A stretch of 64,000 nucleotides of DNA from an uncultured Flavobacteriales bacterium (GTDB lineage Bacteria; Bacteroidota; Bacteroidia; Flavobacteriales_G; Salibacteraceae), in assembly GCA_913057205.1 (NCBI GenBank), contig CAJXNO010000009.1, positions 34,651 through 98,650 of the forward strand. Direction: 5' to 3'. Both the position numbers and the translations under genes were made by a program. Under the pieces are notes generated by a model. It was not told the origin of the DNA. It saw only the letters and a program-made list of their open reading frames with translations, and made no database searches. Numbering within the stretch: the first letter of the stretch is position 1; every line of letters begins with the position of its first letter. Shown one piece after another: positions 17,193 through 25,983 of this stretch.

Positions 17193-18488
17193 ATGGGATG
17201 TGGAAATTGTGGTAGTGGAGGATGCGGAACAACCCCGGCAGGTTGCAAGAACAACGGCAATTGTGGAACATCAGGATGCAACAAGCTTGATGTCTTCGAT
17301 TGGCTCACCGGCATGGAGCGAACCGCTTCGGGTGAGTCGACCTTTGTTGAAGTTCGCTTCAAGAATACGCGCAAGGAGATCTATCGAAATCCAGAGAACT
17401 TAAGCCTTACGGTGGGCGAGGCGGTGGCTGTAGAAGCAACCACAGGTCACGACATCGGAATGGTATCCCTGACCGGAGAGTTGGTGCGCTTTCAAATGAA
17501 GAAGAACCGCATCAATCCGAACTCCAGAGACATAAAAAAGATCTATCGAAAGGCATACGAGGCCGACCTTGAGATCTATAAAACGGCACGCGACCGCGAG
17601 CAGGAGACCATGATCAAGGCACGACAGATCGTGCGTGAAATGGGGCTTAACATGAAGGTGAGTGATGTGGAGTATCAGGGCGATAACAACCGCGCTACCT
17701 TCTATTACATCGCAGAGGAGCGGGTCGATTTCAGGGAGCTGATCAAAGTGTTGGCAGACACCTTCCGCATACGTGTAGACATGCGTCAGATCGGAGCGCG
17801 CCAAGAGGCCGGAAGGGTTGGCGGCATCGGCTCTTGTGGACGAGAGTTGTGCTGTAGCACATGGCTTACGGACTTCCGCACGGTGTCGACTTCTGCTGCC
17901 CGCTACCAGCAATTGAGCATCAATCCGATGAAGCTAGCAGGACAATGCGGCAAGCTGAAGTGCTGCCTGAACTACGAGCTAGATTCCTACATGGATGCGA
18001 TCAAGCATTTCCCTGACCACCGGGTAAAGCTTAAGACCAAACGGGGCACAGCCATGCACCAGAAAAGCGACATCTTCAAAGGAATGATGTGGTATGCCTA
18101 TGAAGACAACCTGAGCGAATTCATTCAACTGGAGGTGGATCGCGTGAAAGAAGTAATCGCCTTGAATGAGAACGGGAAGACCGTTGAAGACCTGGGCAAG
18201 TTCAAGTTTGTTGAAGTGGTGGACGAGAAGGAGTTGACCTTCGATAATGTTGTGGGTCAGGATGACCTAACACGCTTCGACAACCAGAACAAGAAGAGAC
18301 GCAACAAAAAGCGAAAGGGCCCAAGGCAAGGCGGAAAAGGATCAGCGGCCAAAGGAGGCGGCCAAGGAGATGGACAGAAGTCATCTAATCAGCAGAAGTC
18401 AGACCAGCGCTCAAAAGGCAGCGGCGGAAGAGGTCGCGGAAGAAGAAAGGGCAAGAGCGGCGGAAACAAACCAAAACAAGAGGGTTAA
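17193..18488 (+). CDS. ricT: PSP1/RicT-like (YaaT family) protein
   Basis: A 431-residue PSP1-domain protein of the YaaT/RicT family. The N-terminus is extremely Cys/Gly-rich (MGCGNCGSGGCGTT then GCKNNGNCGTSGC). The core has GRVGGIGSCGRELCCSTWL and GQCGKLKCCLNYEL, the cysteine motifs conserved in the family and in RicAFT Fe-S complexes. The last ~60 residues are a basic Lys/Arg/Gly-rich tail suggestive of RNA binding. B. subtilis RicT acts with RicA/RicF on RNase Y; the Bacteroidota role is unknown. ATG 17193 is used because conservation starts at MGCGNC; 13 upstream residues from a TTG would be atypical. Followed after 4 nt by gldH. Confidence 0.85.
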   Translation: MGCGNCGSGGCGTTPAGCKNNGNCGTSGCNKLDVFDWLTGMERTASGESTFVEVRFKNTRKEIYRNPENLSLTVGEAVAVEATTGHDIGMVSLTGELVRFQMKKNRINPNSRDIKKIYRKAYEADLEIYKTARDREQETMIKARQIVREMGLNMKVSDVEYQGDNNRATFYYIAEERVDFRELIKVLADTFRIRVDMRQIGARQEAGRVGGIGSCGRELCCSTWLTDFRTVSTSAARYQQLSINPMKLAGQCGKLKCCLNYELDSYMDAIKHFPDHRVKLKTKRGTAMHQKSDIFKGMMWYAYEDNLSEFIQLEVDRVKEVIALNENGKTVEDLGKFKFVEVVDEKELTFDNVVGQDDLTRFDNQNKKRRNKKRKGPRQGGKGSAAKGGGQGDGQKSSNQQKSDQRSKGSGGRGRGRRKGKSGGNKPKQEG

Positions 18489-18492
18489 ACGC

Positions 18493-18960
18493 ATGCGAAA
18501 GGTTTCCTTCATCGTACTGATCACGCTTATTGGACTTGTTGCTTGCAAGCCGGATAGCTTGGTCAACGCTACCACACCAATCGAAAACGGTACGTGGGCA
18601 TATGAAGACAGCCGGAAGCTAGAAGTGGAGGTAACAGACACCTTAACACCTTTTGATTTTTATGTATTGGTGCGCCATGGGGCGAACTACCCTTACCAAA
18701 ACCTGATCCTCTACTTTAAGACCTACTATCCGAACAACACCTATACGGTAGATACCATTGACTGTCCACTGGCAGCGCCATCAGGTAGGTGGATGGGAAG
18801 TGGACTGGGTGATATGCTTGATAACCGGATCATGTTCAAAAGAAGTGTACAGTTTGCTCAGGCTGGGGCGTACAACTTCGAACTTCAACATGCGATGCGA
18901 CCAGATACGATCTGTTGCGTGCACGACATCGGACTTTTGATACAACGCGCTGGAAACTAG
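18493..18960 (+). CDS. gldH: gliding motility lipoprotein GldH
   Basis: A 155-residue lipoprotein (signal VSFIVLITLIGLVAC). GldH features are visible: 'WAYEDSRKLEVEVTDT', 'FYVLVRHGANYPYQNLILYFKTYYPN' (quoted in parts), 'GRWMGSGLGDMLDNRIMFK' and 'YNFELQHAMR'. GldH is required for gliding in Flavobacterium johnsoniae, and related genes belong to the gliding/T9SS set, although its mechanism is not known. It lies 4 nt after the ricT-like gene and 16 nt before the class A PBP, a cluster order I recognise as common in this phylum. Confidence 0.9.
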   Translation: MRKVSFIVLITLIGLVACKPDSLVNATTPIENGTWAYEDSRKLEVEVTDTLTPFDFYVLVRHGANYPYQNLILYFKTYYPNNTYTVDTIDCPLAAPSGRWMGSGLGDMLDNRIMFKRSVQFAQAGAYNFELQHAMRPDTICCVHDIGLLIQRAGN

Positions 18961-18976
18961 CGCTCAAGAACAAGTG

Positions 18977-21388
18977 ATGAAACGACTTTTGATCCTCTTC
19001 TGGGTAGCCATTATCGGAGGGCTCTTGTGCTTTTTTACCGTTTTTTACTTCGCAGAGAAAGGCTTTCTTGGGAAGATGCCTACCGTAGAAGACCTGCAGA
19101 ACCCGAAGAGTGATCTTGCCAGCGAGGTCTACAGCTCAGATGGAAAGGTACTCGGAAAGTACTTCTATCAGAACCGTACGAATGCGCAGTATGCAGACCT
19201 ATCGGAGCACTTGGTCAACGCACTGGTAGCCACCGAAGACGAGCGCTTTCAAGAACATCCGGGCATCGACCTCAAGGGAACCCTCCGGGCGGTAGCCTAC
19301 TTTGGCAAACGAGGAGGAGCAAGTACCATCACCCAGCAGTTGGCGAAAATGCTTTTCACCGAGCGCAGGTCAACCAATACCTTCAAGCGTGTGATCCAAA
19401 AGATCCAAGAGTGGATCATTTCTGCGAAGTTGGAGCGGTACTACACCAAGGAAGAGATCATCACGATGTACTACAACCGCTTCGACTTCGTGAACAACGC
19501 AGTGGGCATCAATTCGGCGGCACAGGTATACTTCAATACATCTCCCGATTCTTTACAAGTACATGAAGCAGCCATGCTCGTTGGCATGGCCAAGAACCCC
19601 TCGTTGTTCAACCCCGTGCGCCGTCCAGACACCACCCTCCAGCGGAGAAACGTAGTGCTTGGACAAATGCTGAGGAACAACTACATCACCCAGCAGGCCT
19701 TCGATTCATTGAGTGCCTTACCGCTCGGGTTAGAATACAGACAGGTGGATCACAGTGAAGGTATCGCGCCATATTTCCGGGAGATCTTACGGGGTGAGCT
19801 GAAAGAGATCTTGCGCCAGAAGAATCCAGACGGTTCTTATGTCTACGCAAAGGAAGACGGGGAGCCGTACAACATTTACAGCGATGGCCTCCGTATTTTC
19901 ACCACCATCAACAGCAAGATGCAGACCTATGCGGAGTGGTCGGTTCAGCAGTACTTGAAAGAATACCTTCAACCGACCTTCTCGCGAGAACTGAAGCGGC
20001 GCAGCAATTTCCCGTTTGCAAGCCTTTCGGATAAGGAAGTAGAGCAAGTGATGCACACGGCCCGCCGCAGGACATCGCGGTATCGGATACTTACCGGGCA
20101 AGAATGTCACAACTGTCACCGTCGGGGCGATTTCGTTCAAAAACAAAGCATCGATGGTGTAGATCACTGGGTATGTTCGGCAGAAGACTGTGGAGAGTCG
20201 ATCCGGGTGATTCCGGAGGACTCGATCGGAGTGGTATTTGATCAGCCGGTACGCATGCGGGTGTTCTCTTGGCAAGGCGAGGTCGATACCATGATGTCTC
20301 CGAACGACTCCATTCGTTATTACAAGAGCTTTTTGCAATCGGGATTGATGAGCTTGGATCCGCATACCGGGCACATCAAAGCGTGGGTAGGCGGCATTGA
20401 CCACAAGCACTTCGAGTACGATCATGTGTACCTCGCCAAACGCCAGGTGGGATCTACCTTTAAGCCATTTGTCTACGCCCTGGCCTTAGATGCGGGATTG
20501 TCCGCGTGTCATCGTGTACCGAACATTCCCTACACCTTCAAAAAAGGAGAGTACGGCCTACTGCGCGACTGGACGCCTGAGAACGAAGGCGACGACTATG
20601 GTTATGAGGTAACCTTGAAGTATGGTTTAGCGAACTCCATGAACACCATCACCGCGTGGGTCATGAAGCGGTTTACGCCGCAGGCAGCGGTGTCTTACGC
20701 CAGAAAATGTGGTATTCAATCGCACATTGAGCCGGTACCTTCTTTGGCACTGGGCGTGGCTGACCTCAACCTCCACGAAATGGTATCGGCCTATAGCACC
20801 TTCGCGAACAAGGGTATGCGCATGGAGCCGATCTACCTGCTGCGTATAGAAGACAACGGCGGAACTGTGATCTACGAGCCAGACCAAGAGATCCACGAAG
20901 TGATGAGTGAGGAGCACGCGTATAAAATGCTCGACCTCATGATGGGAGTTACCGCTGGAGAGCGCGGTGGACCAGAGAATAAAAAAACGGGTACGGCCAT
21001 TCGGATGCACTATGATCGTCCAGACCGCGGGTATGATGGCATCCCATGGGATGTTCAAGTGGCTGGAAAAACAGGAACTACCCAAGGGAACTCAGATGGT
21101 TGGTTCATGGGAGTGGTACCCGACTTAGTGACGGGCGTGTGGGTAGGAGCTGAAGACCGAAGTGTTCGCTTTACGCGCACCTCGTTGGGTCAAGGCGCCA
21201 ACACCGCGCTTCCGATCTGGTGCTACTATATGAAGAAGGTATGGAAAGACAGTTTGCTCAACGTGCCTCAGCGTCCGTTCGACGTGCCAGAAACCCTCAA
21301 AAATTATAACTTCGATTGCGATAATACGGGAGGTTCTGATGCCTTTGATCAAGACAATGTCGACATTGAAGACCTCTTTGGAAACTGA
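18977..21388 (+). CDS. mrcA: class A penicillin-binding protein (PBP1A-like) with four-Cys insert
   Basis: An 803-residue bifunctional peptidoglycan synthase with an N-terminal membrane anchor (LLILFWVAIIGGLLCFFTVF in part). The GT51 glycosyltransferase domain has ATEDERFQEHPGID and GGASTITQQLAKM. The transpeptidase domain carries STFK, SMN and KTGTTQG. Between the two catalytic domains is a CxxC-x19-CxxxxC set (Cys377, 380, 400, 405) resembling a zinc ribbon, which is unusual for a PBP. A GTG codon sits one codon ahead of the chosen ATG. Co-directional with gldH; probably the same transcript. Confidence 0.93.
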   Translation: MKRLLILFWVAIIGGLLCFFTVFYFAEKGFLGKMPTVEDLQNPKSDLASEVYSSDGKVLGKYFYQNRTNAQYADLSEHLVNALVATEDERFQEHPGIDLKGTLRAVAYFGKRGGASTITQQLAKMLFTERRSTNTFKRVIQKIQEWIISAKLERYYTKEEIITMYYNRFDFVNNAVGINSAAQVYFNTSPDSLQVHEAAMLVGMAKNPSLFNPVRRPDTTLQRRNVVLGQMLRNNYITQQAFDSLSALPLGLEYRQVDHSEGIAPYFREILRGELKEILRQKNPDGSYVYAKEDGEPYNIYSDGLRIFTTINSKMQTYAEWSVQQYLKEYLQPTFSRELKRRSNFPFASLSDKEVEQVMHTARRRTSRYRILTGQECHNCHRRGDFVQKQSIDGVDHWVCSAEDCGESIRVIPEDSIGVVFDQPVRMRVFSWQGEVDTMMSPNDSIRYYKSFLQSGLMSLDPHTGHIKAWVGGIDHKHFEYDHVYLAKRQVGSTFKPFVYALALDAGLSACHRVPNIPYTFKKGEYGLLRDWTPENEGDDYGYEVTLKYGLANSMNTITAWVMKRFTPQAAVSYARKCGIQSHIEPVPSLALGVADLNLHEMVSAYSTFANKGMRMEPIYLLRIEDNGGTVIYEPDQEIHEVMSEEHAYKMLDLMMGVTAGERGGPENKKTGTAIRMHYDRPDRGYDGIPWDVQVAGKTGTTQGNSDGWFMGVVPDLVTGVWVGAEDRSVRFTRTSLGQGANTALPIWCYYMKKVWKDSLLNVPQRPFDVPETLKNYNFDCDNTGGSDAFDQDNVDIEDLFGN

Positions 21389-21403
21389 TAAAAAACAAAG
21401 TCC

Positions 21404-22108
21404 ATGGCGATCAACAAAGTTGTAAACGGAGTAGAAGAAGGAATAGCGGGCATTGCTGACGGCATGACCATCATGTTTGGTGGCTTTGGCCTTTGTGGAA
21501 TCCCAGAACACTCCATAGCCGCCATTCGAGATAGTGGCGTCAAGAACCTGACCTGTATTTCAAACAATGCAGGCGTTGATGGTTTCGGGCTTGGTCTGCT
21601 CCTTGAGCGAAAGCAAGTTAAAAAGATGATCTCTTCCTACGTTGGTGAGAACGACCTGTTTGAGCAGCGAATGCTATCTGGTGAATTGGATGTGGAGTTG
21701 ATCCCACAAGGAACACTGGCAGAACGATGTCGAGCTGCAGGAGCGGGCATTCCAGCCTTTTTCACACCGGCGGGATACGGCACAGAAGTAGCCATCGGCA
21801 AGGAAGTACGCTGGTTTGATGGGAAGCCACACATCTTAGAACACGCGTTCAATGCTTCGTTCGCATTTGTGAAAGCGCAAAAGGGCGATACGGCGGGTAA
21901 CCTCATTTTCAACGCTACGGCACGCAACTTCAACCACGCCATGGCCATGGCTGGAAAGATCACGGTAGCAGAAGTGGAAGAGCTTGTTCCAGCGGGAGAA
22001 CTCGATCCCAATGATATCCACACACCCGGAATCTTTGTGCAACGCATCTTCGAAGGGCAGCACTTTGAGAAACGCATAGAGAATCGAACCGTTCGGGAGC
22101 GCCAATAA
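21404..22108 (+). CDS. scoA: 3-oxoacid CoA-transferase subunit A
   Basis: A 234-residue family I CoA-transferase alpha subunit. The N-terminal signature is [17 protein letters not shown]; the core motifs are [15 protein letters not shown] and [21 protein letters not shown]. It pairs with subunit B to move CoA from succinyl-CoA to acetoacetate for ketone-body-type degradation. Subunit B is encoded 1.75 kb downstream, separated by a membrane glycosyltransferase gene, rather than adjacent as is usual. Confidence 0.92.
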   Translation: MAINKVVNGVEEGIAGIADGMTIMFGGFGLCGIPEHSIAAIRDSGVKNLTCISNNAGVDGFGLGLLLERKQVKKMISSYVGENDLFEQRMLSGELDVELIPQGTLAERCRAAGAGIPAFFTPAGYGTEVAIGKEVRWFDGKPHILEHAFNASFAFVKAQKGDTAGNLIFNATARNFNHAMAMAGKITVAEVEELVPAGELDPNDIHTPGIFVQRIFEGQHFEKRIENRTVRERQ

Positions 22109-22116
22109 AAAGGGCC

Positions 22117-23814
22117 GTGAACCACAGTCGTGCTTCAAAATGGTTTGCCTGGGTCTGGTCAGCACTGATCCTCATTTTCCTATTCCTTCGAGCGTGGGCA
22201 GTTCAGGTGACGCCCGATGAGGCTTACACCTATAATGCTTTTATTCAGTCATGTTCATCCTTCACCCCTTGGGTACGGTGGGAGGCGAACAACCACCTAC
22301 TCAATACGATCCTGTCCTCAGCCAGCATACAACTTTTTGGAGACAGCACCCTTGCCCTGCGCTTGCCAAACGTCTTGAGCTGGCCGCTCTTTGCTTGGTC
22401 GGCGTATCAACTGCTTCGCCCATTGCAGAACGGCATGTTGCGTTCTTCTGGCTTGGTGGTGCTGAGCGCTAGCCCCATGCTGCTGGAATTCTTTGCCCTG
22501 TCACGCGGCTACGGCATGTCGTTGGCGATGATGCTATTGAGTATTCATCTTCTGAACAAGGTGATCCAAGCCAAACAGAGAGCGCATTGGTGGTGGCTTT
22601 TAGTGGCCTCACTGCTCCTGCTTTCTAACCTAAACCTCCTTCCCTTCGTGCTGCTTTCTGGCGCCTTGGTTAGCTATAAGGTCAGACCAAGTAGGCTGAC
22701 GTTTACCGTAGTTTTTCTGCTGATCATTTCGGTATTTGTTGCCTATGGTATTCAGCTGAACTCGGCAGGTGTATTGTACTATGGAGGAAGCTCACTTTGG
22801 TCGAGTACGGTAGTGAAGAGTGTCGGTTTGATGACGGGCTCATCATGGGCGGCGTGGGTCTATGTGGTTCTGCTTGTTCCGGTGTTGATCGGCGCGGGTC
22901 GCATGAAGCCACAAAGCCTATTCAAGGATAATCAACTGAATCCTTGGCTTTTGGTCATTCTTTTGTTGTTGTGGGCGGGTGTGGTAGTGCAGCATTGGGT
23001 GTTGAACACGCCTTTCCCTGAGGGAAGAACCGCCCTCCACCTTTGGCTCTTGTTCATCGTTATGGCGCTGCGCTTAGTCGAAGGTATGCCGCGGGCGAGT
23101 TCCTTAATAACCGTTACAGCATTCCTTCTCACTGCATCAACAGCCAGCACCTTGGAATGGAATAAGAGCTTTCTCTGGAAGGAGGCCTACTTGAATGAGG
23201 CTGCGATAGAATTGCTTACCGCACATCAAGCGAAGGAGGGTAACTTATCGATTGGGATTGAATACCCTTACGCCTACACATGGTCATTCATCCAGCGACA
23301 ACAAGATCACCCGTTGATCCCGCAGCGGTTGAGTAAGGGTGATGACCCAAGCAGGTTCGATGTGCTCTTGTTGAACGAGGAAAGCCCGGTACCTGCAGGT
23401 TATAAAGCGATGGCAGAAGGCCAGTCAGTCTCATATCGCTTCCATCAAAGAGCAGCGGCAACCAACCAACGTCACTTTATTGAAGATAGGCGCATTTCAG
23501 AGCAAGGAAGTCAAGAGTTTCTTACAATCCTGGAAGAAGAAATCGCGCAAGGCGATGGAGCGTTGCGACTTGACCTTGACTTGGACCTTCAGGTGAATGC
23601 GTGCGCTGAGGTCTTCTTGGTCTTTAATGCTGGCGATGGACGCTACGAACAGATAGAGCTTTCAGACTACGGTACGGATGGAAAGCTAAAAACTTCGCTG
23701 GTTCGCTTTCTACAGGAAGACACAAGACGCGCGCTAGCTTGGTCTGTGTACCTCTGGAATCCTTCACGCTCCGACATCTCATCAAATCTTCACCTCAAGC
23801 TACATCAGCTATGA
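22117..23814 (+). CDS. polytopic GT39-like membrane glycosyltransferase
   Basis: A 565-residue integral membrane protein with about nine or ten hydrophobic segments in the first ~340 residues and a soluble C-terminal part of about 200 residues. The first periplasmic loop has 'VTPDEAYTYNAF', resembling the acidic catalytic motif of ArnT/PMT-type (GT39/GT83) lipid-linked sugar transferases, followed by WVRWEANNHLLN. I infer a transferase using a polyprenyl-phosphate sugar donor, possibly the product of the dolichyl-phosphate-mannose-type synthase at 25980-26690; the acceptor is unknown. The start is GTG, 8 nt after scoA. It sits between the two CoA-transferase subunits. Confidence 0.7.
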   Translation: MNHSRASKWFAWVWSALILIFLFLRAWAVQVTPDEAYTYNAFIQSCSSFTPWVRWEANNHLLNTILSSASIQLFGDSTLALRLPNVLSWPLFAWSAYQLLRPLQNGMLRSSGLVVLSASPMLLEFFALSRGYGMSLAMMLLSIHLLNKVIQAKQRAHWWWLLVASLLLLSNLNLLPFVLLSGALVSYKVRPSRLTFTVVFLLIISVFVAYGIQLNSAGVLYYGGSSLWSSTVVKSVGLMTGSSWAAWVYVVLLVPVLIGAGRMKPQSLFKDNQLNPWLLVILLLLWAGVVVQHWVLNTPFPEGRTALHLWLLFIVMALRLVEGMPRASSLITVTAFLLTASTASTLEWNKSFLWKEAYLNEAAIELLTAHQAKEGNLSIGIEYPYAYTWSFIQRQQDHPLIPQRLSKGDDPSRFDVLLLNEESPVPAGYKAMAEGQSVSYRFHQRAAATNQRHFIEDRRISEQGSQEFLTILEEEIAQGDGALRLDLDLDLQVNACAEVFLVFNAGDGRYEQIELSDYGTDGKLKTSLVRFLQEDTRRALAWSVYLWNPSRSDISSNLHLKLHQL

Positions 23815-23843
23815 TCGTGCGCAATAGATTGCGGGATAGTCTC

Positions 23844-23851
23844 TAAATTTG
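23844..23851 (+). promoter_or_regulatory. -7 promoter element for scoB
   Basis: TAAATTTG, 6 nt before the scoB ATG. It suggests scoB has its own nearly leaderless promoter now that it is separated from scoA. Confidence 0.45.
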
Positions 23852-23857
23852 ACCACT

Positions 23858-24514
23858 ATGGCATTAGACAAAAACGGTATTGCAAAACGAATTGCCCAGG
23901 AGCTTCAAGATGGGTATTACGTGAACCTTGGAATCGGCATTCCAACCTTGGTAGCGAACTACATTCCAGACAAGATCGACGTGGAGTTCCAGTCGGAGAA
24001 TGGGATGTTGGGCATGGGGCCTTTTCCGTTTGATGGAGAGGAAGACCCAGATTTGATCAATGCAGGAAAGCAGACCATCACCGCTCAGCCGGGTGCCGTG
24101 TTCTTTGATTCCTCCACCTCCTTTGCTATGATCCGAGGTCAGCACGTTGACCTAACCGTGTTGGGTGCCATGGAGGTCAGTGATCAAGGCGATATTGCCA
24201 ACTGGAAGATCCCAGGAAAGATGGTCAAGGGCATGGGTGGTGCCATGGACCTGGTGGCTTCGGCCAAGAACATCATCGTCGCCATGATGCATACCAACAA
24301 GGCAGGCGAGTCGAAGCTCTTACGCCAGTGCACCCTGCCGCTAACAGGCGTGCGTTGCGTAACTCGAGTGGTCACCAACCTGGCGGTGTTGGACATCACT
24401 CCAAAAGGTTTCAAGCTGGTAGAACGCGCCCCTGGTGTCAGTGTGGAGGAAATCAAAAACGCTACCGAGGGCCGACTGATCATCGAAGGAGACATCCCGG
24501 AAATGCGGCTTTAA
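23858..24514 (+). CDS. scoB: 3-oxoacid CoA-transferase subunit B
   Basis: A 218-residue beta subunit of family I CoA-transferase. It contains the catalytic-glutamate signature FQSENGMLGMGPFP, the N-terminal GYYVNLGIGIPTLVANY, and the C-terminal APGVSVEEIKNATEG. It forms the active enzyme with ScoA (21404-22108). ATG 23858 is chosen; a TTG three codons upstream overlaps the promoter-like TAAATTTG. Normal length. Confidence 0.93.
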   Translation: MALDKNGIAKRIAQELQDGYYVNLGIGIPTLVANYIPDKIDVEFQSENGMLGMGPFPFDGEEDPDLINAGKQTITAQPGAVFFDSSTSFAMIRGQHVDLTVLGAMEVSDQGDIANWKIPGKMVKGMGGAMDLVASAKNIIVAMMHTNKAGESKLLRQCTLPLTGVRCVTRVVTNLAVLDITPKGFKLVERAPGVSVEEIKNATEGRLIIEGDIPEMRL

Positions 24515-24571
24515 CCAGTGGTCCGGCCTATGAACAATGGGTCAATGGACATGTCTATTTGATAAACGTTT

Positions 24572-25564
24572 ATGATCGCCATCACCGGAGCAACCGGACT
24601 CATCGGTTCCCATATTGCCCTAGCGCTATTGAAGGAAGGGAAAACCCTTCGGCTATTGAAGCGACCTCAGTCGGCTACGGGCGCCCTCGATCAGTTGTTG
24701 CGATTCCATGATGTAAGCTCAGGCAGCTATACCTGGGTGGATGCCGATATCAACGACCCAACCAGCTTGCATGTGGCTTTTGATGGATGTGAACGGGTTT
24801 ACCACAGTGCCGCAATGGTTTCCTTTGACCCAGGAGATACGGCAGAAGTATTTGAGACGAACATCACGGGGACACAGCATGTGGTAGACCAGTGCTTGGT
24901 CAAAGGGATCAAGTTGACCTACATCAGCTCCACCGCCGCTATCGGTGATCAGAAGATCGATGGGGTTTTGACTGAAGCAAGCGTTTGGACCTCCGATCGC
25001 GGGCGTTCATCGTATGCGCTCAGCAAGCGTTACGCTGAGCTGGAGGTACATCGGGGCGTGCAGGAAGGGTTGGATGCGGTGATCGTAAACCCCGGGGTGG
25101 TGATCGGTCCAGGCAAGTGGGGACAAAGCAGCACCACAATCTTTTTATCCGGAAAGAAAGGCATGCGCTTCTATCCAACTGGCAGCAATGGCTTTGTAGA
25201 CGTGCGTGATGTTGCGGAGATCAGCGTTGCGCTGTCTAATGGCTCTCAGGCATTGAAAGGTCAACACTTGTTGATTGGTGAGAACTTAAGCTTCAAGGAG
25301 CTTTTCACTAAGATCGCCATGGAACACGGCTCTTCTGCTCCGTCTACAAAGGTTCCCGCTAGCCCAGTTCGATTTGTTGCGAGCGTTCTGGCGTTCTTGG
25401 AAAAGTGGAGGGTAAGTCCTTTTTCCGTCACATCTGAAAACTTGAAGTCTGCCTACCGTAAGCATGTTTACTCCAACGATAAAATACGTGAGTTAGGATT
25501 TTCTTTCCGCTCGATCGATGAGGCCATCAAGTACACAGCCGAGGTGTACCGATCAGCCCACTAA
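24572..25564 (+). CDS. NAD(P)-dependent SDR epimerase/reductase
   Basis: A 330-residue extended SDR. The N-terminal Rossmann motif is ITGATGLIGSHIA, and the catalytic Ser (SSTAAIG) and YxxxK (SSYALSKRYAE) are present. The overall layout is that of dihydroflavonol-4-reductase/3-beta-HSD-like epimerases common in Bacteroidota. The substrate cannot be inferred. Its stop overlaps the convergent DUF4296 gene by 4 bp. Confidence 0.85.
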   Translation: MIAITGATGLIGSHIALALLKEGKTLRLLKRPQSATGALDQLLRFHDVSSGSYTWVDADINDPTSLHVAFDGCERVYHSAAMVSFDPGDTAEVFETNITGTQHVVDQCLVKGIKLTYISSTAAIGDQKIDGVLTEASVWTSDRGRSSYALSKRYAELEVHRGVQEGLDAVIVNPGVVIGPGKWGQSSTTIFLSGKKGMRFYPTGSNGFVDVRDVAEISVALSNGSQALKGQHLLIGENLSFKELFTKIAMEHGSSAPSTKVPASPVRFVASVLAFLEKWRVSPFSVTSENLKSAYRKHVYSNDKIRELGFSFRSIDEAIKYTAEVYRSAH

Positions 25565-25983
25565 TCCTTAGCGACGCCTTCCGTTTGCGCCCCTTCTTCT
25601 TCTTCTTCTTGTTTTTTCTCCTTTGCCACTCGCGTGCTTAGGATCTCCATAGCATCATCATAGATCGTTTCCATGATGCCGAAATCATTTTTCCAATGGT
25701 CAAGGCTCTTCATGAAACGATCTTTGGATACCGCAGCGGTATCAAAATAGCCGATGTAGGCCAATCGAGCCTCATCCTGCAGCTTCTGCTTCCTTACCTC
25801 TCTGCTTCGTATTGCTGCTTCTAGCACCTGAATATCGGCCATGAAGAGCGCCATACTGTCGGGTGGAATTATTCCTTGGGGTACTTGGAGTGTTTGGTCT
25901 TCGGATTGCTCGCCGCTGCAAGCAACGATGAGTGTCATAAGGAAAAAGGAAACGAGCGCGCGATGGGTATGGTTCGCCGTCAT
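25561..25983 (-). CDS. DUF4296 lipoprotein
   Basis: A 140-residue predicted lipoprotein (signal ALVSFFLMTLIVAC). It has a DUF4296-type helical core ('IPPDSMALFMADIQVLEAA', 'YFDTAAVSKDRFMKSLDHW') and a Glu-rich C-terminal tail (KKQEEEEEGAQTEG). Function unknown; the family is restricted to Bacteroidota. ATG 25983 overlaps the stop of the upstream glycosyltransferase by 4 bp (ATGA), so the pair is translationally coupled. Confidence 0.85.
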   Translation of the reverse strand: MTANHTHRALVSFFLMTLIVACSGEQSEDQTLQVPQGIIPPDSMALFMADIQVLEAAIRSREVRKQKLQDEARLAYIGYFDTAAVSKDRFMKSLDHWKNDFGIMETIYDDAMEILSTRVAKEKKQEEEEEGAQTEGVAKD

